A stretch of 19,003 nucleotides of DNA. Origin: Candidatus Doudnabacteria bacterium (GTDB taxonomy: Bacteria > Patescibacteriota > Doudnabacteria > UBA920). Below are positions 6,837-12,813 of the stretch, one piece after another. The DNA is taken from positions 1 through 19,003 of the forward strand of contig JAHFJK010000010.1 in NCBI GenBank assembly GCA_023245915.1. The letters are read 5' to 3'. Both the position numbers and the translations under genes were made by a program. Each line of letters opens with the position of its first letter. Position 1 is the first letter of the stretch. Under the pieces are notes generated by a model. That model ran no database searches. It saw nothing but the letters and a program-made list of their open reading frames with translations, and was not told where the DNA came from.

Positions 6837-9175
6837 TTTCTGAAAATCAAATTAAGGAAATTTTAAATGACCTGTTCAGTCTGCAGCCGGATTTACAAAA
6901 TCGGGAGGCCGAAATAAGGCAAATTATTAGCCAATTAGTCGAATTAAAGCCCGAAGCCGCGCTTGATCCTAATTTTAAAGAACAGTTAAGGTCCAGGCTT
7001 TTAAGTCAGGAGGCCGCGCGAGGTTTTGCGCCAAAGCCGAATATTTTTAAATCATTAATAAGTAATCTTAATTTTATGAAAGAAATAAGTTCCAAAGCGC
7101 TTGCTGGCGCTTTAGTTGTGGTTGTGCTTTTGCTGGCCGGCAGTTTTTATGCCGGCAAAAAGCAGGCAGGGACAGCAAACCCTTCCAATGGCCAGAATTT
7201 AAGTAACACAAACGGTGGTGGCAATCCTATAGCCCTGGCGCCGATTGGCAGCGACAGCCAGGTTAAGGCTATTAGCCAGATAAAAAAGTTTGCTTCCGAC
7301 CAGGAGTTTAAAGCTTATCTGACAGCTGGTGCGTCTGCCACATACGGTTACGGCAACGGTTCTTCCAGGAGTATGTCGGCTTTGCCAAAATCGACAAACG
7401 AAATTGCCCCAATGCCCAATGACTCTTTATATAATCCGCTGCCGGAAAATCAAACGGCAGCTGACCGGTCATCCCAGACTAATGTGCAGGTTAAAGGTAT
7501 AGATGAACCTGACATTGTCAAAACCGACGGTAATAATCTTTATGTATCGACCCAGCAGCTTTATTACGGATTTGGAGATTTTGGTTTGCCCATAGATACT
7601 CCTGTTAAACCAGACGCAGGCACAGATGCCGGCATTGCCATGCCTTACCGTCAGCCCGAGCAATCTACCAAAATTATTTCCGCTCTGCCTCCTAAAGCTT
7701 TAAAAAAATTGGGCAAGATAGACAGACAGGGTGAGATGCTGCTTTCCGGCGACACATTAATTATTTTTAATTATGACGCGGTTTACGGCTTTGACATTAA
7801 AGACAAAGCTAACCCCAAAGAGTCGTGGAAAATAAAATATGAAAATAACAGTTACTTAAACACTTCACGGCTTATGGATGGTAAACTGTATTTGGTGACC
7901 TCGAGCTATCCAAATTATGACTCTCCTTGCCCCATAGTTCCGCTTTCAACCAACAACACCAAAATTTCCATGCCCTGTGACCATATTTACCATCCGGTTG
8001 TGACCATTACCGACATGACAGTTTACAGCGCGTTTAAAATTAACCCCCAAAACGGGCAAGTGGAGAACCAGCTGTCTTTTGTCGGCTCTTCCGGGCAGGC
8101 AATTGTCTATATGTCAAAAAACGCCTTGTATCTTTCCTACAGTTATTTGGAAGACCAGGTAAAAATTTTAAATGACTTTTTAAAAACCGATGGCAAAGGT
8201 TTATTTCCAGATTCAGTCGCGCAAAAACTGGACAAACTTAACTCGTACGATATATCATCAAGCGCAAAAATGGTGGAGCTTGAGCAAATTATGCAAAGAC
8301 ATTTAAATTCTTTAGACCCGGACGGACGGGTAAAATTTGAGAATGACGTACAAAATAAAATGGCCAGTTACATTAAAGTCCATAAGCGGGATTTGCAGTT
8401 TACCGGTATTGCCAAAATTGCGCTGGACAAATTTGAAGTCAGCGCTACCGGTGATGTTCCCGGCACGCCCTTAAACCAGTTTTCCCTGGATGAATACCAG
8501 GGCAACCTGCGTATAGCCACCAATATTATGGGCAATGGTTTGTGGTTTTATTGGGGTGGAGGCAGCAGCAACGAGTCTGCCAACGATGTTTACGTTTTAG
8601 ACAGCAGTTTAAAGCAGATTGGAAAAGTTTTAGACTTAGGTAAAGGCGAAAGAATTTATTCCGCCCGCTTTATTGAGGACAAAGGTTATTTGGTCACCTT
8701 TAAGCAAACCGATCCCTTTTACGTTTTGGATTTGTCTAATGCCAAAAACCCGCGCGCCGTGGGTGAGCTAAAAATCCCGGGTTTTTCTTCTTACTTGCAT
8801 CCTTTGGCCAAAAACCGGATTTTGGGGGTTGGCCAGGAAGACGGCAGGGTCAAATTGTCTTTGTTTGATGTCAGTGACCCAGCAAACCCCAAAGAAATAG
8901 ACAAATACCAGCTTAACGAATATTGGACAGAAGTCAGCAACAACCATCATGCTTTTTTGCAGGATGAAAAACACCAGGTCTTCTTTCTGCCCGGCGGTAA
9001 TGGCGGATATATTTTCAGTTACAGCGGCGATAAATTTGAATTGAAAAAAGCTGTTACTCAAGTCCAGTCCCAGCGCGCGGTGTATATTAACGATTTTATG
9101 TACATAGTAGGCAGTGACAAAATTGTGGTAGTGGATGAAAAAAATTGGGAGAGGGTGGGGGAGTTGGGGTTGTAA
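6833..9175 (+). CDS. Membrane protein with anti-sigma-like N-terminus and external beta-propeller (Beta_propel, PF09826-like)
   Basis: 780 aa. Residues 1-85 are a helical cytoplasmic region, including DPNFKEQLRSRLL, that resembles the juxtamembrane part of proteins paired with ECF sigma factors. Residues about 88-107 form one transmembrane helix. A Ser/Gly/Asn-rich linker follows (about 108-215). The large outer domain opens with QVKGIDEPDIVKTDGNNLYV, the hallmark of the beta-propeller family related to WD40 repeats, and continues to the C-terminus with repeated blades (for example YVLDSSLKQIGKVLDLG, FYVLDLSNAKNPRAVGELKI). The 4-base overlap with the sigma gene suggests a sigma/anti-sigma-sensor pair. 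The anti-sigma role is inferred; no ZAS zinc motif is present. Confidence 0.9.
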   Translation: MISENQIKEILNDLFSLQPDLQNREAEIRQIISQLVELKPEAALDPNFKEQLRSRLLSQEAARGFAPKPNIFKSLISNLNFMKEISSKALAGALVVVVLLLAGSFYAGKKQAGTANPSNGQNLSNTNGGGNPIALAPIGSDSQVKAISQIKKFASDQEFKAYLTAGASATYGYGNGSSRSMSALPKSTNEIAPMPNDSLYNPLPENQTAADRSSQTNVQVKGIDEPDIVKTDGNNLYVSTQQLYYGFGDFGLPIDTPVKPDAGTDAGIAMPYRQPEQSTKIISALPPKALKKLGKIDRQGEMLLSGDTLIIFNYDAVYGFDIKDKANPKESWKIKYENNSYLNTSRLMDGKLYLVTSSYPNYDSPCPIVPLSTNNTKISMPCDHIYHPVVTITDMTVYSAFKINPQNGQVENQLSFVGSSGQAIVYMSKNALYLSYSYLEDQVKILNDFLKTDGKGLFPDSVAQKLDKLNSYDISSSAKMVELEQIMQRHLNSLDPDGRVKFENDVQNKMASYIKVHKRDLQFTGIAKIALDKFEVSATGDVPGTPLNQFSLDEYQGNLRIATNIMGNGLWFYWGGGSSNESANDVYVLDSSLKQIGKVLDLGKGERIYSARFIEDKGYLVTFKQTDPFYVLDLSNAKNPRAVGELKIPGFSSYLHPLAKNRILGVGQEDGRVKLSLFDVSDPANPKEIDKYQLNEYWTEVSNNHHAFLQDEKHQVFFLPGGNGGYIFSYSGDKFELKKAVTQVQSQRAVYINDFMYIVGSDKIVVVDEKNWERVGELGL

Positions 9176-9229
9176 AAAAAATCCCAAACTGACTATAGAG
9201 GATCAATTTGGGTTTAGAAATGAAGAAAG

Positions 9230-9261
9230 GGCATTTGCGCGGAAGGGATTGCGCAAATGCC
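9230..9261 (-). terminator. Strong stem-loop downstream of the small minus-strand gene
   Basis: GGCATTTGCGC (9230-9240) and GCGCAAATGCC (9251-9261) form a perfect 11-bp stem with a 10-base loop. On the minus strand it follows the stop at 9273 and is itself followed by the pyrimidine-rich CTTTCTTCATTTC. It could also stop plus-strand readthrough from the beta-propeller gene, but that side lacks a T-run. Confidence 0.65.
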
Positions 9262-9272
9262 TTGTTGGAGCA

Positions 9273-9476
9273 TTACGGTTTTTTGCGGCGGGTTGCGACC
9301 CTGCGGCTCCGGCTGGCGTTATTGTGAGCCCGGCTTCGCGTCGTCGACTTGCGAGGTCTTCCGCCAAGCATGCCGTTCAGTCGCGACGACCGCGCTTTTC
9401 GCTTGGATCGTGCCGTCCCGCGGCAAGCCGGACAGAAAGAGACCAAGTCAATTCTGTGGATCTGACATTTCGCCAT
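9273..9476 (-). CDS. Small basic zinc-finger/AT-hook-like protein
   Basis: 67 aa from the ATG at 9476, chosen because AAGGAGG lies 8 bases upstream, the best Shine-Dalgarno in the window; the frame is open further but without such a site. The N-terminus has C4-x2-H7 and C15-x2-C18 (FCPACRG), a likely single zinc site. A very basic stretch follows, with KRKARSSRLNGMLGGRPRKS containing the AT-hook core GRP, then an Arg/Ser-rich tail. It probably binds nucleic acid. GC content is clearly higher than in its neighbours, and together with the canonical ribosome site this suggests horizontal acquisition. A stem-loop terminator follows. The precise role is unknown. Confidence 0.72.
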   Translation of the reverse strand: MAKCQIHRIDLVSFCPACRGTARSKRKARSSRLNGMLGGRPRKSTTRSRAHNNASRSRRVATRRKKP

Positions 9477-9550
9477 CTTTTTTTCCTCCTTCAGGAAAAG
9501 TTGATATATTATAGGCTTTTTCCAAGCTTTTAGCAAGGGTCTTGACTGTT

Positions 9551-9579
9551 TTGACTGTTTTTATAAATTTTGATAAAGT
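9551..9579 (+). promoter_or_regulatory. Promoter of the L10-L7/L12 operon
   Basis: TTGACT (9551-9556), 17-base spacer, TAAAGT (9574-9579). A second TTGACT lies at 9542-9547. Transcription would start just before the probable L10 leader RNA. Confidence 0.6.
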
Positions 9580-9596
9580 ATTGATAATCAAATATC

Positions 9597-9701
9597 CAAA
9601 GACAGTTGGTGGCCAATAGGCCTTAATTTTCATCGCTTGATGAATGCCCACCGAGGAAATAAATTAGCGATAAGCGAATAGTGCTTAGCGATTAGTTTTG
9701 G
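9597..9701 (+). ncRNA. Ribosomal protein L10 leader (probable)
   Basis: AAAGACAGTTGGTGG (9597-9611) pairs with CCCACCGAGG (9647-9656), closing a stem around GGCC...GGCC and a small CATCGCTTGATGA hairpin. The AAAGACAG...GGTGG...CCACCGAGG layout matches the L10 leader, the site where the L10/L12 complex binds to repress its own operon. A terminator follows at once, so control is probably by attenuation. The assignment is from remembered consensus plus position upstream of rplJ; a covariance search would settle it. Confidence 0.75.
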
Positions 9702-9730
9702 ACTCGGTAAAAACCGAGTTTTTGTTTTTT
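9702..9730 (+). terminator. Attenuator terminator in the rplJ leader
   Basis: ACTCGGT (9702-9708), loop AAAA, ACCGAGT (9713-9719), then TTTTGTTTTTT. A textbook intrinsic terminator placed after the L10 leader and before rplJ, with no coding sequence upstream, as expected for attenuation. Confidence 0.88.
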
Positions 9731-9733
9731 AAA

Positions 9734-9823
9734 TGTCATTCTGAATCCCGTAACAAGTACGGGACAGGCTTGGTTCAGAATCTAAAAATTTAAAATGGAT
9801 GCTGAAATAAATTCAGCATGACA
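9734..9823. mobile_element. 90-bp MITE-like element with the ends of the GIY-YIG unit
   Basis: It begins TGTCATTCTGAA (9734-9745) and ends TTCAGCATGACA (9812-9823). ATTCTGAA/TTCAGAAT forms one hairpin with a nested CCCGT...ACGGG stem. ATGCTGAA-ATAAA-TTCAGCAT forms the other. Both ends match the 12433-12801 element, with about 30 bases of continuous identity at the right end (ATGGATGCTG...CATGACATGA). There is no coding capacity. It separates the L10 attenuator from rplJ. Confidence 0.75.
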
Positions 9824-9945
9824 TGAGAGCAAGGATATTTAGCAAAGGTCGAAGAAAAGCTTAAAAGTTTATCAAGTTTGTGATCTTCGTCAGGTATAAA
9901 CACTTGAAGAACTTTATAACTTTATAAACTTTATGAACTGATTTA

Positions 9946-10464
9946 ATGGCTAAACCCAAATTACAAAAGGAAAAAGACTTAAGCGAACTGACCGATAAGA
10001 TTAAATCTGCTAAATCGGTCGTGTTAAGCGAGTACCGGGGCACCAGCGTGAAAGATTTGGACAAGTTCCGCAAAACTCTGAAAAAAGAAGGCGTGAGCTC
10101 CAAAGTTTACAAAATCACGCTCATAAAAAAAGCCTTGACTGCTGCAGGAATCGCATCGGAAACCATTGACTACAAAACCCCGGTAATTTTTTCTTCATCC
10201 AGCGATGATGAAACCACGCCGGCGAGGTTAATAAAAACTCTTTCCAAAGACATTAAAACCATTGCGGTTTTGGAAGGGATTTTGGATGGCAAACTGGTGA
10301 ATAAACAAATGGTTCTATCCCTGGCCGATCTGCCTTCAAAAGACCAGTTAAGAGCGCAGGTTGTGGGCACTATAAACGCGCCAATTTCCGGATTGGTCAA
10401 CGTGCTTGCCGGTAACATAAGAGCTTTGCTTAATGTGTTGAACGCAAAGGCAGCTAAATCGTAA
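9946..10464 (+). CDS. rplJ: 50S ribosomal protein L10
   Basis: 172 aa, full length. It forms the base of the ribosomal stalk, binding 23S rRNA with its N-terminal domain and L7/L12 dimers with its C-terminal helix. Visible features: KSAKSVVLSEYRGTSVKDL near the N-terminus, RKTLKKEGVSSKVYKITLIKKAL, a central globular region, and the C-terminal helix (NVLAGNIRALLNVLNAKAAKS). No strong Shine-Dalgarno precedes the ATG; the preceding 80 bases are AT-rich with ACTTTATAA-like micro-repeats. rplL follows after 112 bp. Confidence 0.97.
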   Translation: MAKPKLQKEKDLSELTDKIKSAKSVVLSEYRGTSVKDLDKFRKTLKKEGVSSKVYKITLIKKALTAAGIASETIDYKTPVIFSSSSDDETTPARLIKTLSKDIKTIAVLEGILDGKLVNKQMVLSLADLPSKDQLRAQVVGTINAPISGLVNVLAGNIRALLNVLNAKAAKS

Positions 10465-10544
10465 TTTTCAATTTTTAATTTAAAATTTCCAATGAATTTT
10501 CATTTTGAAAATTTTAAAAATAGAAATTTAATGAAAATTGAAAA
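10465..10544. repeat. AT-rich imperfect inverted repeat between rplJ and rplL
   Basis: The left arm, beginning TTTTCAATTTTTAATTTAAA, pairs imperfectly with the right arm GAAATTTAATGAAAATTG-AAAA. TTTTCA/TGAAAA sub-repeats run throughout the spacer. In RNA it would form a long AU-rich hairpin between the two stalk genes. Confidence 0.6.
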
Positions 10545-10576
10545 GTGTGAATTGAAAATTAATTGAAAGGATAAAC

Positions 10577-10960
10577 ATGTCAGATAAATATAACAGCATT
10601 GTTGAGAGCATCGAAAAACTTTCGGTTTTAGAGCTTTCAGAATTAGTCAAAGTTTTAGAGGAAAAGTTTGGCGTTTCCGCCGCTGCTCCCATGCTGATGG
10701 GAGCAATGCCCGCGGCCGGTGGAGCAGCCGCCGCTGCAGTCGAGGAAAAGACCGAATTTACGGTGGAATTAACCGAAGCCGGGCCAAACAAAATTAACGT
10801 AATTAAAGTTGTGCGCGAAGTTACCGGCCTTGGTTTGAAAGAAGCCAAAGACATTGTCGACGCCGCTCCAAAGACTGTAAAAGAAAACGTGGCAAAAGCC
10901 GAGGCCGAGGAATTGAAAAAGAAGATGGAAGATGCGGGAGCGAAAGTGACGCTTAAATAA
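10577..10960 (+). CDS. rplL: 50S ribosomal protein L7/L12
   Basis: 127 aa. The N-terminal dimerisation domain (1-33, SIVESIEKLSVLELSELVKVLEEKFGV) binds L10. An Ala/Gly/Pro-rich hinge (34-54) follows. The C-terminal domain (about 55-127) carries KINVIKVVREVTGLGLKEAKDIVDAAPKTVK, the surface that recruits translation factors. AAAGGA precedes the ATG by 8 or fewer bases. The gene ends at a 12-bp perfect inverted repeat that includes its stop codon. Confidence 0.98.
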   Translation: MSDKYNSIVESIEKLSVLELSELVKVLEEKFGVSAAAPMLMGAMPAAGGAAAAAVEEKTEFTVELTEAGPNKINVIKVVREVTGLGLKEAKDIVDAAPKTVKENVAKAEAEELKKKMEDAGAKVTLK

Positions 10961-10981
10961 TTAAGCTATATTATTTAAGCG
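10950..10981. repeat. 12-bp perfect inverted repeat over the rplL stop codon
   Basis: CGCTTAAATAAT (10950-10961) and ATTATTTAAGCG (10970-10981), with an 8-base loop. It could protect the 3' end of the mRNA. It abuts a TCATCCTGAG-type repeat. Confidence 0.75.
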
Positions 10982-11014
10982 TCATCCTGAGGCCGCGAAG
11001 CAGCCGAAGGATCT
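10981..11014. repeat. Single-hairpin member of the TGTCAT-type repeat family
   Basis: It starts GTCATCCTGAGG and ends CCGAAGGATCT; ATCCT pairs with AGGAT around GGCCGCGAAGCAGCC. It has the same layout as one end of the two-hairpin elements in this window. Confidence 0.65.
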
Positions 11015-11043
11015 CTACCAAGAAGATCGCGATATTATTTTAA

Positions 11044-11144
11044 TGTCATCCCGAGGAGTGCATCCGACGAGGGATCTCTTATACTGAAAATTATCAAAAT
11101 TAAAGATCCCTCTCCCGACGCGACGTTGCGGGGTCGGCATGACA
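11044..11144. mobile_element. 101-bp two-hairpin MITE-like element
   Basis: It begins TGTCATCCCGAGG and ends with GGTCGGCATGACA; read inward, both ends are TGTCAT-N-CCGA. Left hairpin ATCCC...GGGAT, an AT-rich middle of about 25 bases, and a right hairpin with GATCCCTC and a GCCGACCCC-type stem. It has the same architecture as 9734-9823, with different hairpin sequences. Confidence 0.65.
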
Positions 11145-11147
11145 CAA

Positions 11148-11178
11148 AAAAACCGCTGCTTTCCAAGGGGCGGTTTTT
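11148..11178 (+). terminator. Intrinsic terminator of the rplJ-rplL operon
   Basis: AAAAACCGC (11148-11156) pairs with GCGGTTTTT (11170-11178). The loop is TGCTTTCCAAGGG. It lies 16 bases before the dus start. Confidence 0.85.
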
Positions 11179-11194
11179 GAATTAAACTAGTTGC

Positions 11195-12370
11195 ATGCCA
11201 AATTTTTGGAAAAAATTAAATCAGCCTTTTTTTTGTCTCGCGCCCATGGCGGATGTGACGGATTTTGCGTTTAGGGAAATGTTTGCCCGATATAGTAAAC
11301 CCCTCCCTGCCTCCCCTTTTGAAAAAGGGGAGGGGACTGACACCCCCTCTTTGCAAAAGAGGGGGCAGGGGGAGTTTGTAATGTACACAGAATTTGTTAA
11401 TGTTGACGGATTAATTCATCCGGAAGGCTACAAAAGATTATCGCTAGATTTAAAGTTCTCCGAAATCCAGCGGCCGATTGTGGCGCAAATTTGGGGCAGG
11501 GATCCGCAAAAGTTTTATGAGGCCGCGGGCATTGTCGCAAAATTGGGTTTTGATGGCATAGACATTAATTTTGGCTGTCCGCAGGACAAAGAAATTGGGC
11601 AGGGGACTTGCGCGGCCTTAATAAGGGAGCCTAAGTTAGCCGCGGAAATCATCGCCGCCACCAAGGAAGGCTCTCGAAAAAATAACCCCTCCCAACCTCC
11701 CCTTTTGCAAAGGGGAGGGGCATTAAAAACCCCCTCTTTTCAAAAGAGGGGGCAGGGGGAGTTATTGCCTGTTTCTGTAAAAACGCGATTAGGCTACAAC
11801 CAAATTGAAACCCAAGAATGGATTGGGTTTTTATTAGGATGCGATGTGGCTGCAATCGCGATTCACGCCCGCACAAAGCAGGAAAAGTCTAAGGTGCCGG
11901 CGCATTGGGAAGAGGTCAGGAAGGCGGTGGGGATAAGAGACACGCAACATGTAACACGCAACATGAAGCAGAAAACGCTAATCATAGGCAATGGCGATGT
12001 TAAATCTACAAATGAAGGTTTAGCGCGCATAAGCGAAACAGGCTGCGATGGGGTTATGATCGGCAGGGGAGCTTTTGGCTATCCTTGGAAATTTCGCTCT
12101 GATAATTATCAGCCAACAATAAAAGAGCGCCTGTCGGTTATGCTCGAACACGCGCGTTTATTTGAGAAGGAATTTTCTGGCGTTAAATCTTTCGCCATTA
12201 TGCGCAAGCATTTTAAAGCCTACGCTTCGGGTTTCCCAGGATCAGCGGAGTTGAGGGAGAAGTTGATGGGGACAAATAGCGCTGGGGAGGTTGAGGAAAT
12301 CCTTGGGCAATTTAATAAATCGAATCAACGAATGAACGAATCTGCGAATGTCAGCGAATATCACGAATAG
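11195..12370 (+). CDS. dus: tRNA-dihydrouridine synthase with in-frame repeat insertions
   Basis: 391 aa FMN-dependent Dus, reducing uridines in tRNA D-loops; the family is usually about 310-350 aa. Conserved parts are present: LAPMADVTDFAFRE (15-28), the substrate loop with FVMYTEFVNVDGL, INFGCPQ with the catalytic Cys, SVKTRLGY, AIHARTKQ, GNGDV and GVMIGRGAFGYPW. Three stretches foreign to the family interrupt it: residues 36-60, about 164-189 and about 247-259. The C-terminus is made of CGAAT repeats. All preserve the frame. The ATG lies 6 bases after TAAACT (11183-11188), so translation is probably leaderless. The exact Dus subtype is not assignable by eye. Confidence 0.93.
   Translation: MPNFWKKLNQPFFCLAPMADVTDFAFREMFARYSKPLPASPFEKGEGTDTPSLQKRGQGEFVMYTEFVNVDGLIHPEGYKRLSLDLKFSEIQRPIVAQIWGRDPQKFYEAAGIVAKLGFDGIDINFGCPQDKEIGQGTCAALIREPKLAAEIIAATKEGSRKNNPSQPPLLQRGGALKTPSFQKRGQGELLPVSVKTRLGYNQIETQEWIGFLLGCDVAAIAIHARTKQEKSKVPAHWEEVRKAVGIRDTQHVTRNMKQKTLIIGNGDVKSTNEGLARISETGCDGVMIGRGAFGYPWKFRSDNYQPTIKERLSVMLEHARLFEKEFSGVKSFAIMRKHFKAYASGFPGSAELREKLMGTNSAGEVEEILGQFNKSNQRMNESANVSEYHE
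11300..11374. repeat. 75-bp palindromic element inserted in frame in dus (copy 1)
   Basis: Two adjacent hairpins: CCTCCCCTTTT/AAAAGGGGAGG (11310-11333, 2-base loop) and CCCCCTCTTT/AAAGAGGGGG (11343-11365). Outer C-rich and G-rich ends are also complementary. It adds 25 codons (residues 36-60) between YSK and FVMYTEF, which are normally close together. Confidence 0.9.
11686..11761. repeat. Palindromic element inserted in frame in dus (copy 2)
   Basis: Same layout and orientation as copy 1: CCTCCCCTTT/AAAGGGGAGG (11696-11718) and CCCCCTCTTTT/AAAAGAGGGGG (11730-11752), ending in GGCAGGGGGAG. It lies just before the conserved VSVKTRLGY strand, in the same reading phase as copy 1 (both give QKRGQGE). 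Confidence 0.9.
11940..11965. repeat. Tandem CACGCAACATG repeat inside dus
   Basis: CACGCAACATG occurs at 11941-11951 and 11955-11965, spaced by TAA out of frame. It encodes DTQHVTRNM, which is foreign to the Dus family and lies in the loop before LIIGNGDV. Confidence 0.7.
12315..12370. repeat. CGAAT micro-repeat forming the dus C-terminus
   Basis: CGAAT occurs six times at 8-10 base intervals up to the TAG stop, encoding a low-complexity tail (SNQRMNESANVSEYHE). Related CGAAT/AAAT repeats occur near 16785-16815. Confidence 0.7.
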
Positions 12371-12432
12371 ACTTTATTCGTAAAACCCGGTGAGGTTGCG
12401 CGGAACGAGCCCAAAATTTTTTTAAGTAGTCA

Positions 12433-12801
12433 TGTCATGCTGAATTTATTTCAGCATCCATTCCTTGGATTAGGTAATGAGTCCCGGATAGAGATCTTTC
12501 CATTCCGGGTTTGTCTCGGTTATTAAATTAATTTTCCATGGCCGCTGCCAGTTTTTTAGTTGTTTTTCTCTTGCTATGGCAGATTCAACGTTTGATGTTT
12601 CTTCAAAATGTACAAGTAAATGCACGTGATACTTTTTAGTAAAACCATCTACCAGGTTATTCTTGTGTTGCCACACTCGTTTTATCAGGTCATTTGTGAC
12701 GCCAATATATAAAATCCCATTTCTCTTGCTTGCGAGTATGTAGACGAAATAGGATTTCATTAAGCTAATATTATAGATTCTGAAACAAGTTCAGAATGAC
12801 A
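12433..12801. mobile_element. 369-bp element: GIY-YIG gene between terminal inverted repeats
   Basis: The ends TGTCATGCTGAA (12433-12444) and TTCAGAATGACA (12790-12801) are inverted repeats matching at 11 of 12 positions. Each end folds as a hairpin: ATGCTGAA-TTTAT-TTCAGCAT (12437-12457) and ATTCTGAA-ACAAG-TTCAGAAT (12777-12797). The only gene inside is the GIY-YIG nuclease. The 90-bp unit at 9734-9823 has the same two ends and no gene. No clear target-site duplication is visible. Confidence 0.65.
12470..12760 (-). CDS. Small GIY-YIG nuclease (UPF0213/YhbQ-like)
   Basis: 96 aa, a single GIY-YIG domain of normal length for the stand-alone family. YFVYIL (4-9) and LYIG (17-20) form the GIY...YIG motif. 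Arg28 (TNDLIKRVWQHK), Glu65 (REKQLKNW) and Asn78 (KINLI) fit the catalytic Arg, metal-binding Glu and conserved Asn. It should nick or cut DNA. TATAAT lies 9 bases before the ATG, inside the element end, so the element carries its own promoter. The gene fills almost all of the 369-bp repeat-bounded unit, which suggests a role in that unit's movement. This role is inferred. Confidence 0.93.
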   Translation of the reverse strand: MKSYFVYILASKRNGILYIGVTNDLIKRVWQHKNNLVDGFTKKYHVHLLVHFEETSNVESAIAREKQLKNWQRPWKINLITETNPEWKDLYPGLIT

Positions 12802-12813
12802 TAGATTACATTA

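Noticed and set aside
9135..9533. Plus-strand ORF over the GC-rich patch after the beta-propeller gene
   Set aside because: Its start lies inside the beta-propeller gene and its protein looks random, while the opposite strand has a perfect ribosome site and a zinc/AT-hook-like protein.
11300..11761. Frameshifted or split dus gene
   Set aside because: The frame is continuous through all inserts and every conserved Dus motif is present in order.
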